Notes: a model not told the origin generated them from the sequence alone. 64,000 bases of DNA from Pseudomonas sp. HN11 (GCF_021390155.1 NZ_CP089985.1:2863001-2927000), one strand, 5' to 3'; shown: positions 17,524 through 26,204, numbered from the stretch's first letter. Translations and numbers: made by a program.

Positions 17524-18685
17524 ATTCTGGCCTTTGCTGATTGCCGGCAGCGTAGGCGCCATGTCGGTGCAAGCCGCGCCGGCCGACACTTATGAACTGC
17601 TGGTGGGCAGCTACACCGCTGGCAGCAGCGAAGGTATTTACCGCCTGCAGTTCGATAGCCGAACCGGTAAGTTCCAGGGCCGGCCAGTGCTGGCCGCCAA
17701 AGCGGCGAACCCGTCCTGGCTGACGGTTTCCAAGGACCAGAAGCATCTGTTTGTGGTCAACGAGAACGGTCCAGGCCAGAAAGACCCGGTCGGGCGTGTG
17801 AGCAGCTACAGCATCGACCCGCAGAATCATCAGCTGACCCTGATCAATCAAGTGCAGAGCCTGGGCAACGAACCGACCCATTCCAGCGTGGCCGCCGATG
17901 GGCGCTACCTGTTCGTGGCCAACTATTCGGTACTGGAAGACCCGGGCGGAAGCCTGGCGGTGTTGCCGGTGGATGCCACGGGCAAGCTGTCAGCGCCGGT
18001 GCAACTGAGCGGGCACCCGGCCAGTCGTATCAACCCTGAACGCCAGGCATCCAATCACGTGCATTCGGTGGTCTCGTCGCCGGATGGCAAATACGTGTTT
18101 GTGCAGGACCTGGGCGCGGACAAGGTGTTTGCCTACCACTACGATCCGAAGGCCAACCCTGAGCTGCCAGTGACCCCGGCCAGTCCCGCCTCGGTGCAAT
18201 TACCGCCCGGCAGTGGCCCGCGTCATTTGTTGTTCAGCGCCGATGGCAAGCATGCCTGGCTGACCACCGAGATGAGCGCGCAGGTCGCCGTGTTCGACTA
18301 CAAAGACGGCCAACTGACCCAAACCCAGCTGGTGGACTTCGCCGCCGGGCAACCGGTGGCCGATAAGGCCGGCGCCGCGCTGCACGCCTCCAGCGATGGC
18401 AAATTCCTGTACGTGAGCAACCGTGGCACGGCCAATCAACTGCTGGTATTCAGCATCGACCCGGCCACCGCGCACCTCAAGGAACTGCAACGCCGTTCCG
18501 TGGAAGGTGACCATCCGCGCGAGTTCAGCCTGGACCCGAGCGGCAAGTTTTTGCTGATCGCCAACCAGAAAAGCAACGAAATCGTGGTGGTCGAACGCGA
18601 CCCCAAAACCGGCCTGCTGGGTAAAACCGTGCAGAAATTGCCGATCGATGCGCCCAGCGACCTCAAATTCCTGCTGCGTCAATAA
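17510..18685 (+). CDS. Lactonase-family seven-bladed beta-propeller, exported
   Basis: Beta-propeller protein of the 6-phosphogluconolactonase (Pgl/YbhE) family, about 391 aa. Typical blades include YELLVGSYTAGSSEGIYRL, NPSWLTVSKDQKHLFVVNE, HVHSVVSSPDGKYVFVQDLGADKVFAY, GSGPRHLLFSADGKHAWLTTE and HPREFSLDPSGKFLLIANQ. Unlike the cytosolic enzyme it begins with a signal peptide (RKFWPLLIAGSVGAMSVQAA), so it acts in the periplasm on an unknown lactone. Several in-frame ATGs cluster at 17495-17516; the one at 17510 has GAGGA eight bases upstream. It overlaps the preceding gene by 14 bp. Confidence 0.82.
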   Translation: MMMRKFWPLLIAGSVGAMSVQAAPADTYELLVGSYTAGSSEGIYRLQFDSRTGKFQGRPVLAAKAANPSWLTVSKDQKHLFVVNENGPGQKDPVGRVSSYSIDPQNHQLTLINQVQSLGNEPTHSSVAADGRYLFVANYSVLEDPGGSLAVLPVDATGKLSAPVQLSGHPASRINPERQASNHVHSVVSSPDGKYVFVQDLGADKVFAYHYDPKANPELPVTPASPASVQLPPGSGPRHLLFSADGKHAWLTTEMSAQVAVFDYKDGQLTQTQLVDFAAGQPVADKAGAALHASSDGKFLYVSNRGTANQLLVFSIDPATAHLKELQRRSVEGDHPREFSLDPSGKFLLIANQKSNEIVVVERDPKTGLLGKTVQKLPIDAPSDLKFLLRQ

Positions 18686-18689
18686 GCCA

Positions 18690-18720
18690 CAGGCCCCGCA
18701 ATGCGGGGCCTGAGCCTTTG
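18690..18720 (+). terminator. Intrinsic terminator after the lactonase gene
   Basis: CAGGCCCCGC-AAT-GCGGGGCCTG gives a perfect 10-bp GC-rich stem with a 3-base loop, followed a few bases later by a short T-run. It starts 5 bp after the lactonase stop. Confidence 0.75.
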
Positions 18721-18841
18721 TATTAATTCTATTAATAGCGGCTAATGTTTCAAAGCATTTCTAAGGCTTAGCCCTCGGGCGTAAGTTTGGTTCCAAGGCC
18801 TTCCCCGGCCACTCAACCAAACGAACACAAGGGTTACCGAC

Positions 18842-19021
18842 ATGAATCTGAATCTCTTCTCCATCATCGCCGCATCCGCTGTTTCCGCCACCGTTGCCCT
18901 GCCAGCTGCGGCCAGCGTGGAAGTCTCCGGCAAAAAATCCAGCACCAGCGCTTACACCCAGAAATACCTGCAACAGAGCGCCAACTTCTACGCTGCACTG
19001 GATCACAAAACCCAGCAATAA
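18842..19021 (+). CDS. Short secreted peptide, 59 aa
   Basis: An ORF too short for most gene finders. It starts MNLNLFSIIAASAVSATVAL, a textbook signal peptide with likely cleavage after PAAA, leaving a ~35-residue hydrophilic peptide rich in Ser, Gln and Tyr (VEVSGKKSSTSAYTQKYLQQ...). AAGGG is about 10 bases before the ATG. A dedicated strong stem-loop follows 15 bp after the stop, so it looks like a single-gene transcription unit. I do not recognise a family. Without cysteines or a lipobox it should be a free periplasmic or secreted peptide. Confidence 0.6.
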   Translation: MNLNLFSIIAASAVSATVALPAAASVEVSGKKSSTSAYTQKYLQQSANFYAALDHKTQQ

Positions 19022-19036
19022 CCCGCGCAACAGCAG

Positions 19037-19084
19037 ACGCCAAACCACTGGAACGAAGCCAGGCTTGTTCCAGTGGTTTGGCGT
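19037..19084 (+). terminator. Strong terminator hairpin after the 59-aa ORF
   Basis: An 18-bp perfect stem (ACGCCAAACCACTGGAAC with its complement at 19067-19084) around a 12-base loop, then TTGTG. The length of the stem is notable; the loop bases themselves can extend pairing (AAGCC/GGCTT). Confidence 0.8.
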
Positions 19085-19180
19085 TTGTGCAGGTGCGAAA
19101 GAAAAATGATTGATATCACATTGCCATGTGTTTAAATTTGACGCTCAACTTTTGACGCCTTTCTACCTGGAATCGACAGC

Positions 19181-19306
19181 ATGGCAATCCGACTCGCCGC
19201 ACTCATTCTGGCCCTCTATTCCACTCCCATCTTGTCTTCCGTGCATTTGCCGGACGGTGAGCCTGAGATTGCCCGCGAGCGATTACTGAACCTGGTTGAG
19301 GGCTAA
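19181..19306 (+). CDS. Candidate 41-aa secreted peptide
   Basis: ATG at 19181 opens a 41-residue ORF: MAIRLAALILALYSTPILSS is a signal-peptide-like start, followed by a short charged tail (VHLPDGEPEIARERLLNLVEG). No strong ribosome site is visible, and an inverted repeat (GTGGTGAGC at 19309 and GCTCACCAC at 19338) follows the stop. It could be real and paired with the 59-aa ORF just upstream, or chance; I lean slightly to real because of the leader and hairpin. Confidence 0.4.
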   Translation: MAIRLAALILALYSTPILSSVHLPDGEPEIARERLLNLVEG

Positions 19307-19352
19307 TGGTGGTGAGCGGCCTTTCTGCGGTGAGCGGGCTCACCACAGTTAA

Positions 19353-19946
19353 TTAATGTTTTGCCATCACCGCAATAAACAGCGGCGACTGCAGAAACTG
19401 CTGCAACCACTGCTGCAACCGGGGATACGGTGCACCGGCAAACCACTCCCGATCCACATGGGCAAACTGTCGCACAAACGGCGCGAGGGCCATGTCCGTC
19501 ATACTCGGGTGATCGGCCAGCAAATGGGCGCGACCCGCCAGCAAACCCTCTAGCTTCTGCAAGAACACCTCTGCCTCGGCCCGATACTGTTCCATGGGAT
19601 GTTCCGGGTAGCGCTCGGCGTATTTGTATCGATTCAAGTGATACTTGAAGCCTTGGTCGTTCTCGGCAATCAACGCCAGTACCGCCGGGTCACCCTGCAG
19701 CAACCAATCATCAGGATCATGCTGCGCTAGCGCCCATTGCATGATCGCCAGGCTTTCATCGATCACCTCGCCATTCACACTCAGCACCGGCACTGTGCCC
19801 TTGGGTGACAACGCCAGCATCTCGGCCGGCTTGGCTTTCAGGCTGACTTCAATGACGCGCACGGGCACGCCGCTGTAGCACAGGGCCAGACGCGCCCGCA
19901 TGGCATACGGGCAGCGCCGGAACGAATACAACAGCGCCTCGCTCAC
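19353..19946 (-). CDS. Glutathione S-transferase family protein
   Basis: Cytosolic GST-fold protein (197 aa). The N-terminal thioredoxin-like domain holds RRCPYAMRARLAL, with Cys12 in a CPYA active-site context more like omega/glutaredoxin-type GSTs, then the cis-Pro motif KGTVPVL and the glutathione-binding DESLAIMQW. The C-terminal helical domain follows. The start is GTG, overlapping the sbcC stop as GTGA, so it is the third gene of the sbcD-sbcC operon by position. Whether it has a link to DNA repair is unknown; the arrangement may reflect only shared transcription. Confidence 0.85.
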   Translation of the reverse strand: MSEALLYSFRRCPYAMRARLALCYSGVPVRVIEVSLKAKPAEMLALSPKGTVPVLSVNGEVIDESLAIMQWALAQHDPDDWLLQGDPAVLALIAENDQGFKYHLNRYKYAERYPEHPMEQYRAEAEVFLQKLEGLLAGRAHLLADHPSMTDMALAPFVRQFAHVDREWFAGAPYPRLQQWLQQFLQSPLFIAVMAKH

Positions 19947-22900
19947 TTGACCTCCAGGGTGCTCAAGCCATTACCTTGGCGTTTGACCTGGATTTGCACC
20001 GGAATACGTTCGTGCATTTCCTGCACGTGGGAGATCACTGCAACCTTACGGCCCTGAGCCTGCAAGCCATCCAGCGCGTCCATGGCCAATTGCAGGGATT
20101 CCGGGTCCAGGCTGCCGAAGCCTTCGTCGATAAACAGCGACTCAATCTTCAACGTGCTCGACGCCATCGATGCCAGGCCCAGCGCCAACGCCAGGGATAC
20201 CAGGAACGTTTCGCCGCCGGACAATGAATGCACCGAGCGCAGTTCGTCGCCCATTTCCGTGTCCATCACCAACAGGCCGAGCATGCTGCCGCCGCGCTTG
20301 AGGCGGTAGCGCCGCACCAACTGACGCAGTTGCACATTGGCGTGGTGCACCAGCAGATCGAGGTTGTAGGCTTGGGCGATCTTGCGGAAAGTGTCACCGG
20401 TGGCCGAGCCGATCAGTGCATTGAGGCGAGCCCAACGCTGCCACTCGTCATACGCCTTGGCAATCTGCTCGGCGAAGGCCTTATTGGCCTCCTGGCGGCG
20501 CTGGTCTTCGGATTGGCGCGCGCGCAATTCGGCGCAGTGTTTCTCGCTCTCGGCCAGTTGTTGATTGAGCGTGGCCAAGGTGCTGTCCAGCTCCTCGGCT
20601 GCGAGGTTGCCATTGTGCAGGGCCTGGTGATCGGCGAGGCGCTGTTCGCGCTCTTGCAACAGCACCTTGGCCTGTTCGACGGTTTTTTCGCTGTGCTGCA
20701 GCTGTTGGCGCAATTGGCTGACCTGAGCGTCATCGTAGGCCAGCAAGCGGGTAAGGCCAGCGTCATCGAGTTCCGGATGCAAGGCGCGCCATTCGCGGAT
20801 ACGCGTGGCGAGGGCATATTGTTCGGCCTGCAACGCCTGTTCGCGTTCCTGCTGGGCCTTGAGGTCGGCGGCCAGTTGGATCAGGGCGTTATGGATTTCT
20901 TGCAGTTGTTTGTTGGCGTCGGTTTCGCTTTGGCGTGACTGGGTCACGGCTTGGTCCAGCTGCTGTTGCCAGTATTCGGCGCTGGTGTGTTCACCGAGCA
21001 ACGCGCTGAGTTTTGCCTGGGCCGCTTGCTGTTGGGTCGCCAGCTCGGTGACCTGCTGGAGCAGGGCGTCGAGCTGTTGTTGACGATGCTGCTGGTGAGA
21101 CTGTTCTTTCTCGATCGCCTGTCGGCGTTCTTGTTGTTCGGCCAGCTCATCGCGTTGATGGCCCAGCTGTTCCAGGCGCTGGCTGACCTGCTGGTCCAGC
21201 CGCATGAAGGTGGCGGCCGGCTCGGTGCGCAGACCTTCCAGGGTTTGTGCGGGTAGCAGGCTGGCGAAGGCGTTCAGCTCCTGGTCGAGGCGTTCGCGGT
21301 CACTGGCCAGCTCGCGTTGCTGGTCAACCAGCAATTGACGGGCCTGCTGGCTCGCTTCCTGGGCGGCTTGCAGTTGTTGCTGCAGGCGCCCGACGTTTTG
21401 TTGCAGGTTGAGCAGGGCGCCTTGGCGTTGCTCGTCCTGGGCGATGCTTTGGCTCAGTTGGCCCAGTTGCTGTTCAAGCCAGGCGCTGCGTTTGGCAGGT
21501 TCCTGATTGAGCAACGATGCGGTCAGCGGATGCGCATCCAGGCTTGGCTTGAGCGCTTGCTGTTGGGTCGCCAGGTGTTCCTGCTGTTGCAGGTATTCCT
21601 TCTGCTGGGCGATCAAACCGCCCACTTCGCCACGCAACTCGGTGAGTTTTTCCTTGAGGCTATCTACGGCTTTCTGCGCGGTGGCTTCTTCGTTTTCGTC
21701 ATGACGACCGAGGCTTTGCAGCAGCGCTTCGGGCTGGTGGTAGGGGTGTTCGTGGCTGCCGCACACCGGGCAGGGCTGGTCGTCTTGCAACTGCTCGCGC
21801 AACTCCTCGACGCTGGCGCTGCGGGCCAGGCGCTGACGTTCCAGCAATTGTTTGGTCACGCTCAGCGTCTGTTCGGCAACGGTCAGCTCGGCCTTGGTTT
21901 GCAGGCCTGTCTGGTTGAGCTGCTCGCGTTGCTGTTGGGCATCGGTGAGCTTTTGCGTCAGCGCAGCGGCTTGCTGGTCCAGCTGTTGCTGGTTGTCCCA
22001 CAGACGCGTCAGGTCTTCGAAGGCGCGTTGTTGTTTGCGATTGTCTTGCAGCAGGCTCGCCAGCAATTGGATCTGCTCGGCCACTGCATGGGGCTCGGCA
22101 CCGGCCTCTTGATACAGCAGGTCCAGGGCTTCGCGTTGCTGGGTGAACTGCTCGGCGGCGCTGGTCGCACGTTGCTCCAGTTGCGGCAGTTCGGCCTGAC
22201 CTTTATTCAGGCGATTGCCGATCAGCGTCAGCTGTTGCAGGCGGTCGCGGTAGGCGGTCCAGGCATCGCTCAACGGTGCCAGCGCCGCGCTGCGCTCAAG
22301 CTCGGTCGCAAGGCGTTGGAGGCGCTCAGCGACGTGGCTTTGTTTTTCCAGCAGACCATTGAGCAGCGCTTGGCCTTCGATGCAGGCGCTTTCGTGCTGC
22401 TGTTTGTCCTCGGTGCGCTTGGCCAACTCCTTGGTCAAGTGGGCGAGGGTGCTTTGTTCTTCGAACGCCTGGCGCAGCAAAGGTACGGCATCGGCCTGGT
22501 TTTGCAGGGCTTCAGCCAACGCGGTTTGCGCGTTGGTTTGTTGTTGCTGGGCCTGATCCTGGCGGACATGCAACTCGGTTTGTTGCCGGGTATGCGACTG
22601 GATCTGCGCAGCCAACGGGGCCAGCAGTGTGCCGATTTCCGCCTGGCGCACGAACAGATGACGCTGCGGCGCCAACTGTTCCAGGCGGTTCAGGTCCTGG
22701 CGTTGCGCGTCCTGGTTATTCCATTCGGCCTGCGCCTGCTTTAGCTGTTCGGTCGCGGCCAGTTGGCGTTCTTGCCATTCGCGCAGTTCCTTGAGCCAAG
22801 TGTGCTGAAGCTCAAGCTGTTTGAGCTGGGCTTGCTGAGTCTTGAGTTGTTGTTGTGCCGCGTCGAATTGCTGGTCCAGCTCAGCACGGGCTTCTGGGGC

Positions 22901-23581
22901 CAGTGGCACCACGCCAGTGGCCTGGTCCTGCAACTGCTTGTGCGCATCCCTGGCCTCTTTGGCCTTGTCGAAGGCACGTCGGCCGAGCTGAGTGTACAAG
23001 GCCGTGTCGGTGAGCTTTTCCAGCAGTTCGCTGCGCTCGTTATCGTTAGCCTTGAGGAAGGCGCTGAACTCACTTTGCGCGAGCAACACGGCGCGGGTGA
23101 ACTGTTCGAAGTTCAGACCAAGGGCCAGCTCCAGCTGGGTTTTGTATTCGGTTTTCTGGCTGGCCAGCAGTTGGTCGCTGTCCAGGTCGATCAGACTCTG
23201 GCGGCTGTTCTGCAACTTGCCGCTGGCCTTGTCGCGGGCGCGATTGGCTTCCCAGCGCGCGCGATAGCGACGTCCACTGACGCCGACGAAGTCCACTTCG
23301 GCATAACCGCCACCGGTCCCACGTCGCAGCAGGGTGCGCGGGTCTGCGATGGAAATGTCGCTGTCGGCATCCGGCATCTTCGCCTGGCCGGTGTCGCCCA
23401 GGCGCGGCACGGCGCCGAACAACGCCAGGCACAAGGCATCGAGCAGGGTACTTTTACCGGCGCCGGTCGGCCCGGTGATCGCAAACAGCCCGGCACTGGC
23501 CAGCGGCTCTGCGGTGAAGTCGATCTCGAACGGGCCGGCCAGTGAAGCCAGGTTTTTCAGGCGGATGGCGAGGATCTTCAT
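19943..23581 (-). CDS. sbcC: SbcC, SMC-like ATPase subunit of the SbcCD nuclease
   Basis: Rad50-type ATPase (1212 aa) that with SbcD cleaves hairpins, palindromes and protein-blocked DNA ends. Walker A is GPTGAGKS at 37-44. Two very long Gln/Leu/Ala-rich coiled coils flank the zinc hook CPVC at 604-607 (PCPVCGSHEHP). The ABC signature SLSGGETFLVSLALALG is near 1119, followed by Walker B LFIDEGFGSLDPE and ISHVQEM. All elements are intact. It overlaps sbcD by 4 bp (ATGA) and the GST gene by 4 bp. The C-terminal half has unusually many Gln residues, as expected for coiled coil. Confidence 0.96.
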   Translation of the reverse strand: MKILAIRLKNLASLAGPFEIDFTAEPLASAGLFAITGPTGAGKSTLLDALCLALFGAVPRLGDTGQAKMPDADSDISIADPRTLLRRGTGGGYAEVDFVGVSGRRYRARWEANRARDKASGKLQNSRQSLIDLDSDQLLASQKTEYKTQLELALGLNFEQFTRAVLLAQSEFSAFLKANDNERSELLEKLTDTALYTQLGRRAFDKAKEARDAHKQLQDQATGVVPLAPEARAELDQQFDAAQQQLKTQQAQLKQLELQHTWLKELREWQERQLAATEQLKQAQAEWNNQDAQRQDLNRLEQLAPQRHLFVRQAEIGTLLAPLAAQIQSHTRQQTELHVRQDQAQQQQTNAQTALAEALQNQADAVPLLRQAFEEQSTLAHLTKELAKRTEDKQQHESACIEGQALLNGLLEKQSHVAERLQRLATELERSAALAPLSDAWTAYRDRLQQLTLIGNRLNKGQAELPQLEQRATSAAEQFTQQREALDLLYQEAGAEPHAVAEQIQLLASLLQDNRKQQRAFEDLTRLWDNQQQLDQQAAALTQKLTDAQQQREQLNQTGLQTKAELTVAEQTLSVTKQLLERQRLARSASVEELREQLQDDQPCPVCGSHEHPYHQPEALLQSLGRHDENEEATAQKAVDSLKEKLTELRGEVGGLIAQQKEYLQQQEHLATQQQALKPSLDAHPLTASLLNQEPAKRSAWLEQQLGQLSQSIAQDEQRQGALLNLQQNVGRLQQQLQAAQEASQQARQLLVDQQRELASDRERLDQELNAFASLLPAQTLEGLRTEPAATFMRLDQQVSQRLEQLGHQRDELAEQQERRQAIEKEQSHQQHRQQQLDALLQQVTELATQQQAAQAKLSALLGEHTSAEYWQQQLDQAVTQSRQSETDANKQLQEIHNALIQLAADLKAQQEREQALQAEQYALATRIREWRALHPELDDAGLTRLLAYDDAQVSQLRQQLQHSEKTVEQAKVLLQEREQRLADHQALHNGNLAAEELDSTLATLNQQLAESEKHCAELRARQSEDQRRQEANKAFAEQIAKAYDEWQRWARLNALIGSATGDTFRKIAQAYNLDLLVHHANVQLRQLVRRYRLKRGGSMLGLLVMDTEMGDELRSVHSLSGGETFLVSLALALGLASMASSTLKIESLFIDEGFGSLDPESLQLAMDALDGLQAQGRKVAVISHVQEMHERIPVQIQVKRQGNGLSTLEVK

Positions 23582-24819
23582 GGCTGCTCGCCCTCCTGTT
23601 GCACTTCCTGGAGCAGCACGGCGAAGTCCTTCAAGGTCTGTTCATCCACTTCACTGCCATAACTGTCCTGCCAGGCGCGGCTGAACAGCTCCTGGGGTGT
23701 GAGTTGGTCGAGTTCGACCAGGCGGTCGTCGTCTTCGTCCTCGCGGTTGCCTTTACCCGCGTATTCAGCAGCGATGCGCACCAGGCGCACCGCCTTGCCT
23801 TGAAGGGCGCTTTCGATCTGCTGGCGCAGATCGGGTTGCGGCTCGTCGAGGCGTACGCGTACTTCCAACCAGGGATGACGCTGGGTTTCGGCCAGCAGGT
23901 CGACGTCCGGCAACTCGCCCAAGGCCTTGAGGATATCGGCCAGGGGCGCCGCCTCCAGGCGTTGCAGATCGACCGAGCGCGGAATCAGCAGCGGCTCGAC
24001 ATTCACCAGGCATTGGCCCTGAAATGTCACGTCGAGGATTTGATGCTTGTAGCCGATTTCGGAAAACGACAGCGGAATCGGCGAACCGCTGTAGCGAATG
24101 CGTTCTTCGCCATTGACCTTTTGCGGCTTGTGCAAATGACCGAGGGCAACGTAAGCGACACTCCGATCAAACAGGCTGGCCGGCAGCGCCTCGGCATTGC
24201 CGATGATCAGGCTGCGCTCGGAGTCTTCCGACACCGATCCACCGGCCATGTGCGCATGGCTGATGGCAATCAGCGCCTGGCCTTTTTTGCGCTTGGCGTT
24301 GGCGGCGGCAATCAGCCATTCATGCACCTGGCCGATGCCGCGCAGGTAGTCGTCACCCAGGTGTGCACCGGTGACTTCCGCCGGACGCAGGAACGGCAGC
24401 GCCAGGCACCAGGCGGCAATCTTGCCTTTGGCATCCGGTAGGGGAATCAGCAGGCGTTCGGCGTCGAGTTGGCCGTCATCCAGCCACAGCACCCGGCCCA
24501 GCGCATGGGTACGCAGGCGGCGCATCAACGGCGCGGGCAGTTCGATACGCGAGCCGGAGTCGTGGTTGCCGGCGATCATCACAATCGTCAGTTTCGGGTT
24601 TTGTTCGTGGGCGCTGATGATGAAGTCATACAGCCGCTCCTGGGCTTTGAGCGGCGGGTTGACGGTGTCAAAGATATCGCCGGCGATGAGCAGTGCATCC
24701 GGGCTATGGGTTTTGAGTTGACCCAGCAGCCATTCGAGGAAACAGGCGTGTTCGAAGTCGCGTTCCTGGCCGTGAAGGTTTTGGCCCAGGTGCCAGTCGG
24801 AGGTATGAAACAGACGCAA
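23578..24819 (-). CDS. sbcD: SbcD, Mre11-like exonuclease subunit
   Basis: Metallophosphoesterase nuclease (413 aa), partner of SbcC. Metal-binding motifs are in place: FHTSDWHLG (Asp8, His10), LIAGDIFD, IAGNHDSGSR, and the later SHAHM and GHLH motifs. The C-terminal capping domain follows. The initiation codon at 24819 is TTG with GGAG upstream; no ATG near the start would preserve the MRLFHTSDWHLG N-terminus, so the TTG start is well supported and may keep expression low. First gene of the sbcD-sbcC-GST unit. Confidence 0.95.
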   Translation of the reverse strand: MRLFHTSDWHLGQNLHGQERDFEHACFLEWLLGQLKTHSPDALLIAGDIFDTVNPPLKAQERLYDFIISAHEQNPKLTIVMIAGNHDSGSRIELPAPLMRRLRTHALGRVLWLDDGQLDAERLLIPLPDAKGKIAAWCLALPFLRPAEVTGAHLGDDYLRGIGQVHEWLIAAANAKRKKGQALIAISHAHMAGGSVSEDSERSLIIGNAEALPASLFDRSVAYVALGHLHKPQKVNGEERIRYSGSPIPLSFSEIGYKHQILDVTFQGQCLVNVEPLLIPRSVDLQRLEAAPLADILKALGELPDVDLLAETQRHPWLEVRVRLDEPQPDLRQQIESALQGKAVRLVRIAAEYAGKGNREDEDDDRLVELDQLTPQELFSRAWQDSYGSEVDEQTLKDFAVLLQEVQQEGEQP

Positions 24820-24869
24820 GGCGAACTCCGTTGAAGAGATGAAAAGGAGGGGAGTTTACCCTGTAAACC

Positions 24870-24897
24870 TGTGGGAGGGGACAAGCTCCCTCCCACA
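24870..24897. repeat. Single REP-like palindrome
   Basis: TGTGGGAGGGGACAAGCTCC followed by CTCCCACA forms a short imperfect palindrome of the Pseudomonas REP class, in the gap between sbcD and the DUF6124 gene. Confidence 0.7.
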
Positions 24898-24901
24898 CCG
24901 G

Positions 24902-25135
24902 TCAGGCGGTATGCAGGCAGTCCAGCGCTCGGTCGGCGAGGGTTTTGGCGCTGTTGATCAAGTGCTCGGTGGCGCCGGCCATGTGGCGCTGATCACTGCT
25001 TAGCGTTTGGGTGGTGCCAGCGGCGGTTGCGGCGGCGCAGCGCAGCAGGTCGCAGATCTGGGCAAGCGCGTCTTCGAAGCTGAGGTCGTGGTGCACTGTG
25101 AAGGTGGGCGGTGGGTCGGGGACGATTTTGTTCAT
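24902..25135 (-). CDS. DUF6124-family small protein
   Basis: A 77-aa protein that starts MNKIVPDPPPTF and continues with a helical segment (LSFEDALAQICDLLRCAAATA... DQRHMAGATEHLINSAKTLADRALD). This is the pattern of the Pseudomonas-restricted family DUF6124, often present in several copies per genome. AGGAGA precedes the chosen ATG; the frame is open further upstream but without a ribosome site. No signal peptide or membrane helix. Function unknown. Confidence 0.75.
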   Translation of the reverse strand: MNKIVPDPPPTFTVHHDLSFEDALAQICDLLRCAAATAAGTTQTLSSDQRHMAGATEHLINSAKTLADRALDCLHTA

Positions 25136-25577
25136 GAATGGATCTCCTGACAAAGTTGGGAGCCATTCTTTTGGCGATCTCACTCGACAAAAGGTGGCAG
25201 CTATGTGCGGGGTGAGATTACCGGGCAGGAGCAACCGGTCGGACCGAAGTCCGCCCGCACACAGCCGCCATAAAGCATGTTGCTCGCGGTTGTGGCGCTT
25301 GGCTTCCTGTTCACAGGATCTCACCCCTGATCGCTGTTATGCAGCGACGGAGCGAAGGCTAGCCAGTGAAGTGAGCAGGCGCAAGGCCGTGGGATTGTCT
25401 AGGAAACTTCCTGCAAATTAAAGCGATATGGATTGCTGGCCTTTAACAACCCTTGTCTAGCAGGAAATGATTGAGGTAGTGACCAGGCTCGACAAGGGCG
25501 ATTGATGTTGTACAGTTAGTTGTTATGATTAATTTTGATTAAAATTGCTGCACTGTACCCGTCAGGAGTCATCCCAC
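25136..25577. other. Intergenic region with divergent promoters
   Basis: A 442-bp gap between the divergent DUF6124 and parD genes. It is partly AT-rich near 25500-25560. A GTACAGT/ACTGTAC inverted pair (25510-25516 and 25552-25558) brackets TGATTAATTTTGATTAAAAT, a likely promoter and autoregulatory operator for the toxin-antitoxin pair. Two TTGTCTAG copies (near 25395 and 25452) flank AGGAA-type repeats of unknown meaning. I see no gene. Confidence 0.5.
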
Positions 25578-25850
25578 ATGGCCACCCCCTCTAAAACCAG
25601 ATCTGTCACCGCGCACGTGCCCGAGCAACTGGCCCAAAAGGTCGATTTGATGGCAGAGCGTCTGGAACGCTCCAGAAACTGGATCGTCAAGCAGGCGCTG
25701 TCTGCCTGGATTGACCAGGAAGAAGAGCGTAGTCGTCTGACCCGCGAGGCCTTGGCCGATGTTGACGCTGGCCGCGTGATTGACCACCAGGCAGTCCAGG
25801 CCTGGGCTGATAGCCTCAGCGGCGATGCGCCATTGCCGGTGCCGCGCTGA
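25578..25850 (+). CDS. parD: Ribbon-helix-helix antitoxin, ParD/CopG type
   Basis: A 90-aa antitoxin. The N-terminus SVTAHVPEQLAQKVDLMAERLERSRNWIVKQALSAWID is a typical ribbon-helix-helix DNA-binding domain (short beta strand, then two helices with the SRNWIVKQAL turn). The C-terminal tail, ending SLSGDAPLPVPR, would wrap the toxin. AGGAG is about 10 bases before the ATG; an upstream in-frame ATG has none. The stop overlaps the toxin start by one base (TGATG), a standard coupling in such modules. It probably represses its own promoter through the dyad just upstream. Confidence 0.88.
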   Translation: MATPSKTRSVTAHVPEQLAQKVDLMAERLERSRNWIVKQALSAWIDQEEERSRLTREALADVDAGRVIDHQAVQAWADSLSGDAPLPVPR

Positions 25851-26125
25851 TGGAGTTGAAGTGGACGGCCAAAGCGCTTTCCGACCTCGCCCGACTGTAT
25901 GAGTTTCTAGCATTGGTCAATCAACCCGCCGCTGCACGAACGGTGCAGCAACTTACCGCTGCGCCCATGACGCTGCTCGCTAACCCTCGTATCGGCGAAC
26001 GCTTGGAAGAGTTCGAGCCCAGGGATGTGCGCAGGATTCAGATCGGTCATTACGAAATGCGTTACGAGATAGTGGGTTCCACTGTCTATCTGTTGCGCCT
26101 GTGGCATACCCGAGAGGATCGGTAG
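25850..26125 (+). CDS. parE: ParE/RelE-superfamily toxin
   Basis: A 91-aa toxin of the ParE/RelE fold. Family features: N-terminal WTAKALSDLARLYEFLALVNQPAAAR, central NPRIGERLEEFEPRDVRRIQIGHYEMRYEIV and the C-terminal strand VYLLRLWHTREDR. The WHTRE ending and the conserved Arg pairs fit ParE-type gyrase poisons more than RelE mRNA nucleases, but this cannot be settled by eye. Paired with the RHH antitoxin upstream and followed by a hairpin terminator. Confidence 0.87.
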   Translation: MELKWTAKALSDLARLYEFLALVNQPAAARTVQQLTAAPMTLLANPRIGERLEEFEPRDVRRIQIGHYEMRYEIVGSTVYLLRLWHTREDR

Positions 26126-26146
26126 CTTATCGATCAAACGCTGATC

Positions 26147-26184
26147 CCCTGTGGGACCAGCCAAGCCAGCCCCACAGGGTTTTG
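26147..26184. terminator. Hairpin terminator between parE and batD
   Basis: CCCTGTGGG and CCCACAGGG form a 9-bp stem with a 15-base loop, followed on the plus strand by TTTTG. Placed between convergent genes, it ends the parDE transcript and may also stop batD from the other side. Confidence 0.65.
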
Positions 26185-26204
26185 TGGTGTTGGTTGGATC
26201 CGCG

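Noticed and set aside
21317..22744. 475-codon plus-strand ORF inside sbcC
   Set aside because: Leu/Gln/Gly-rich translation complementary to the Gln-rich coiled coil of SbcC; no independent support.
25011..25421. 136-codon plus-strand ORF opposite the DUF6124 gene
   Set aside because: Antisense to a gene with good start and ribosome site; composition not protein-like.
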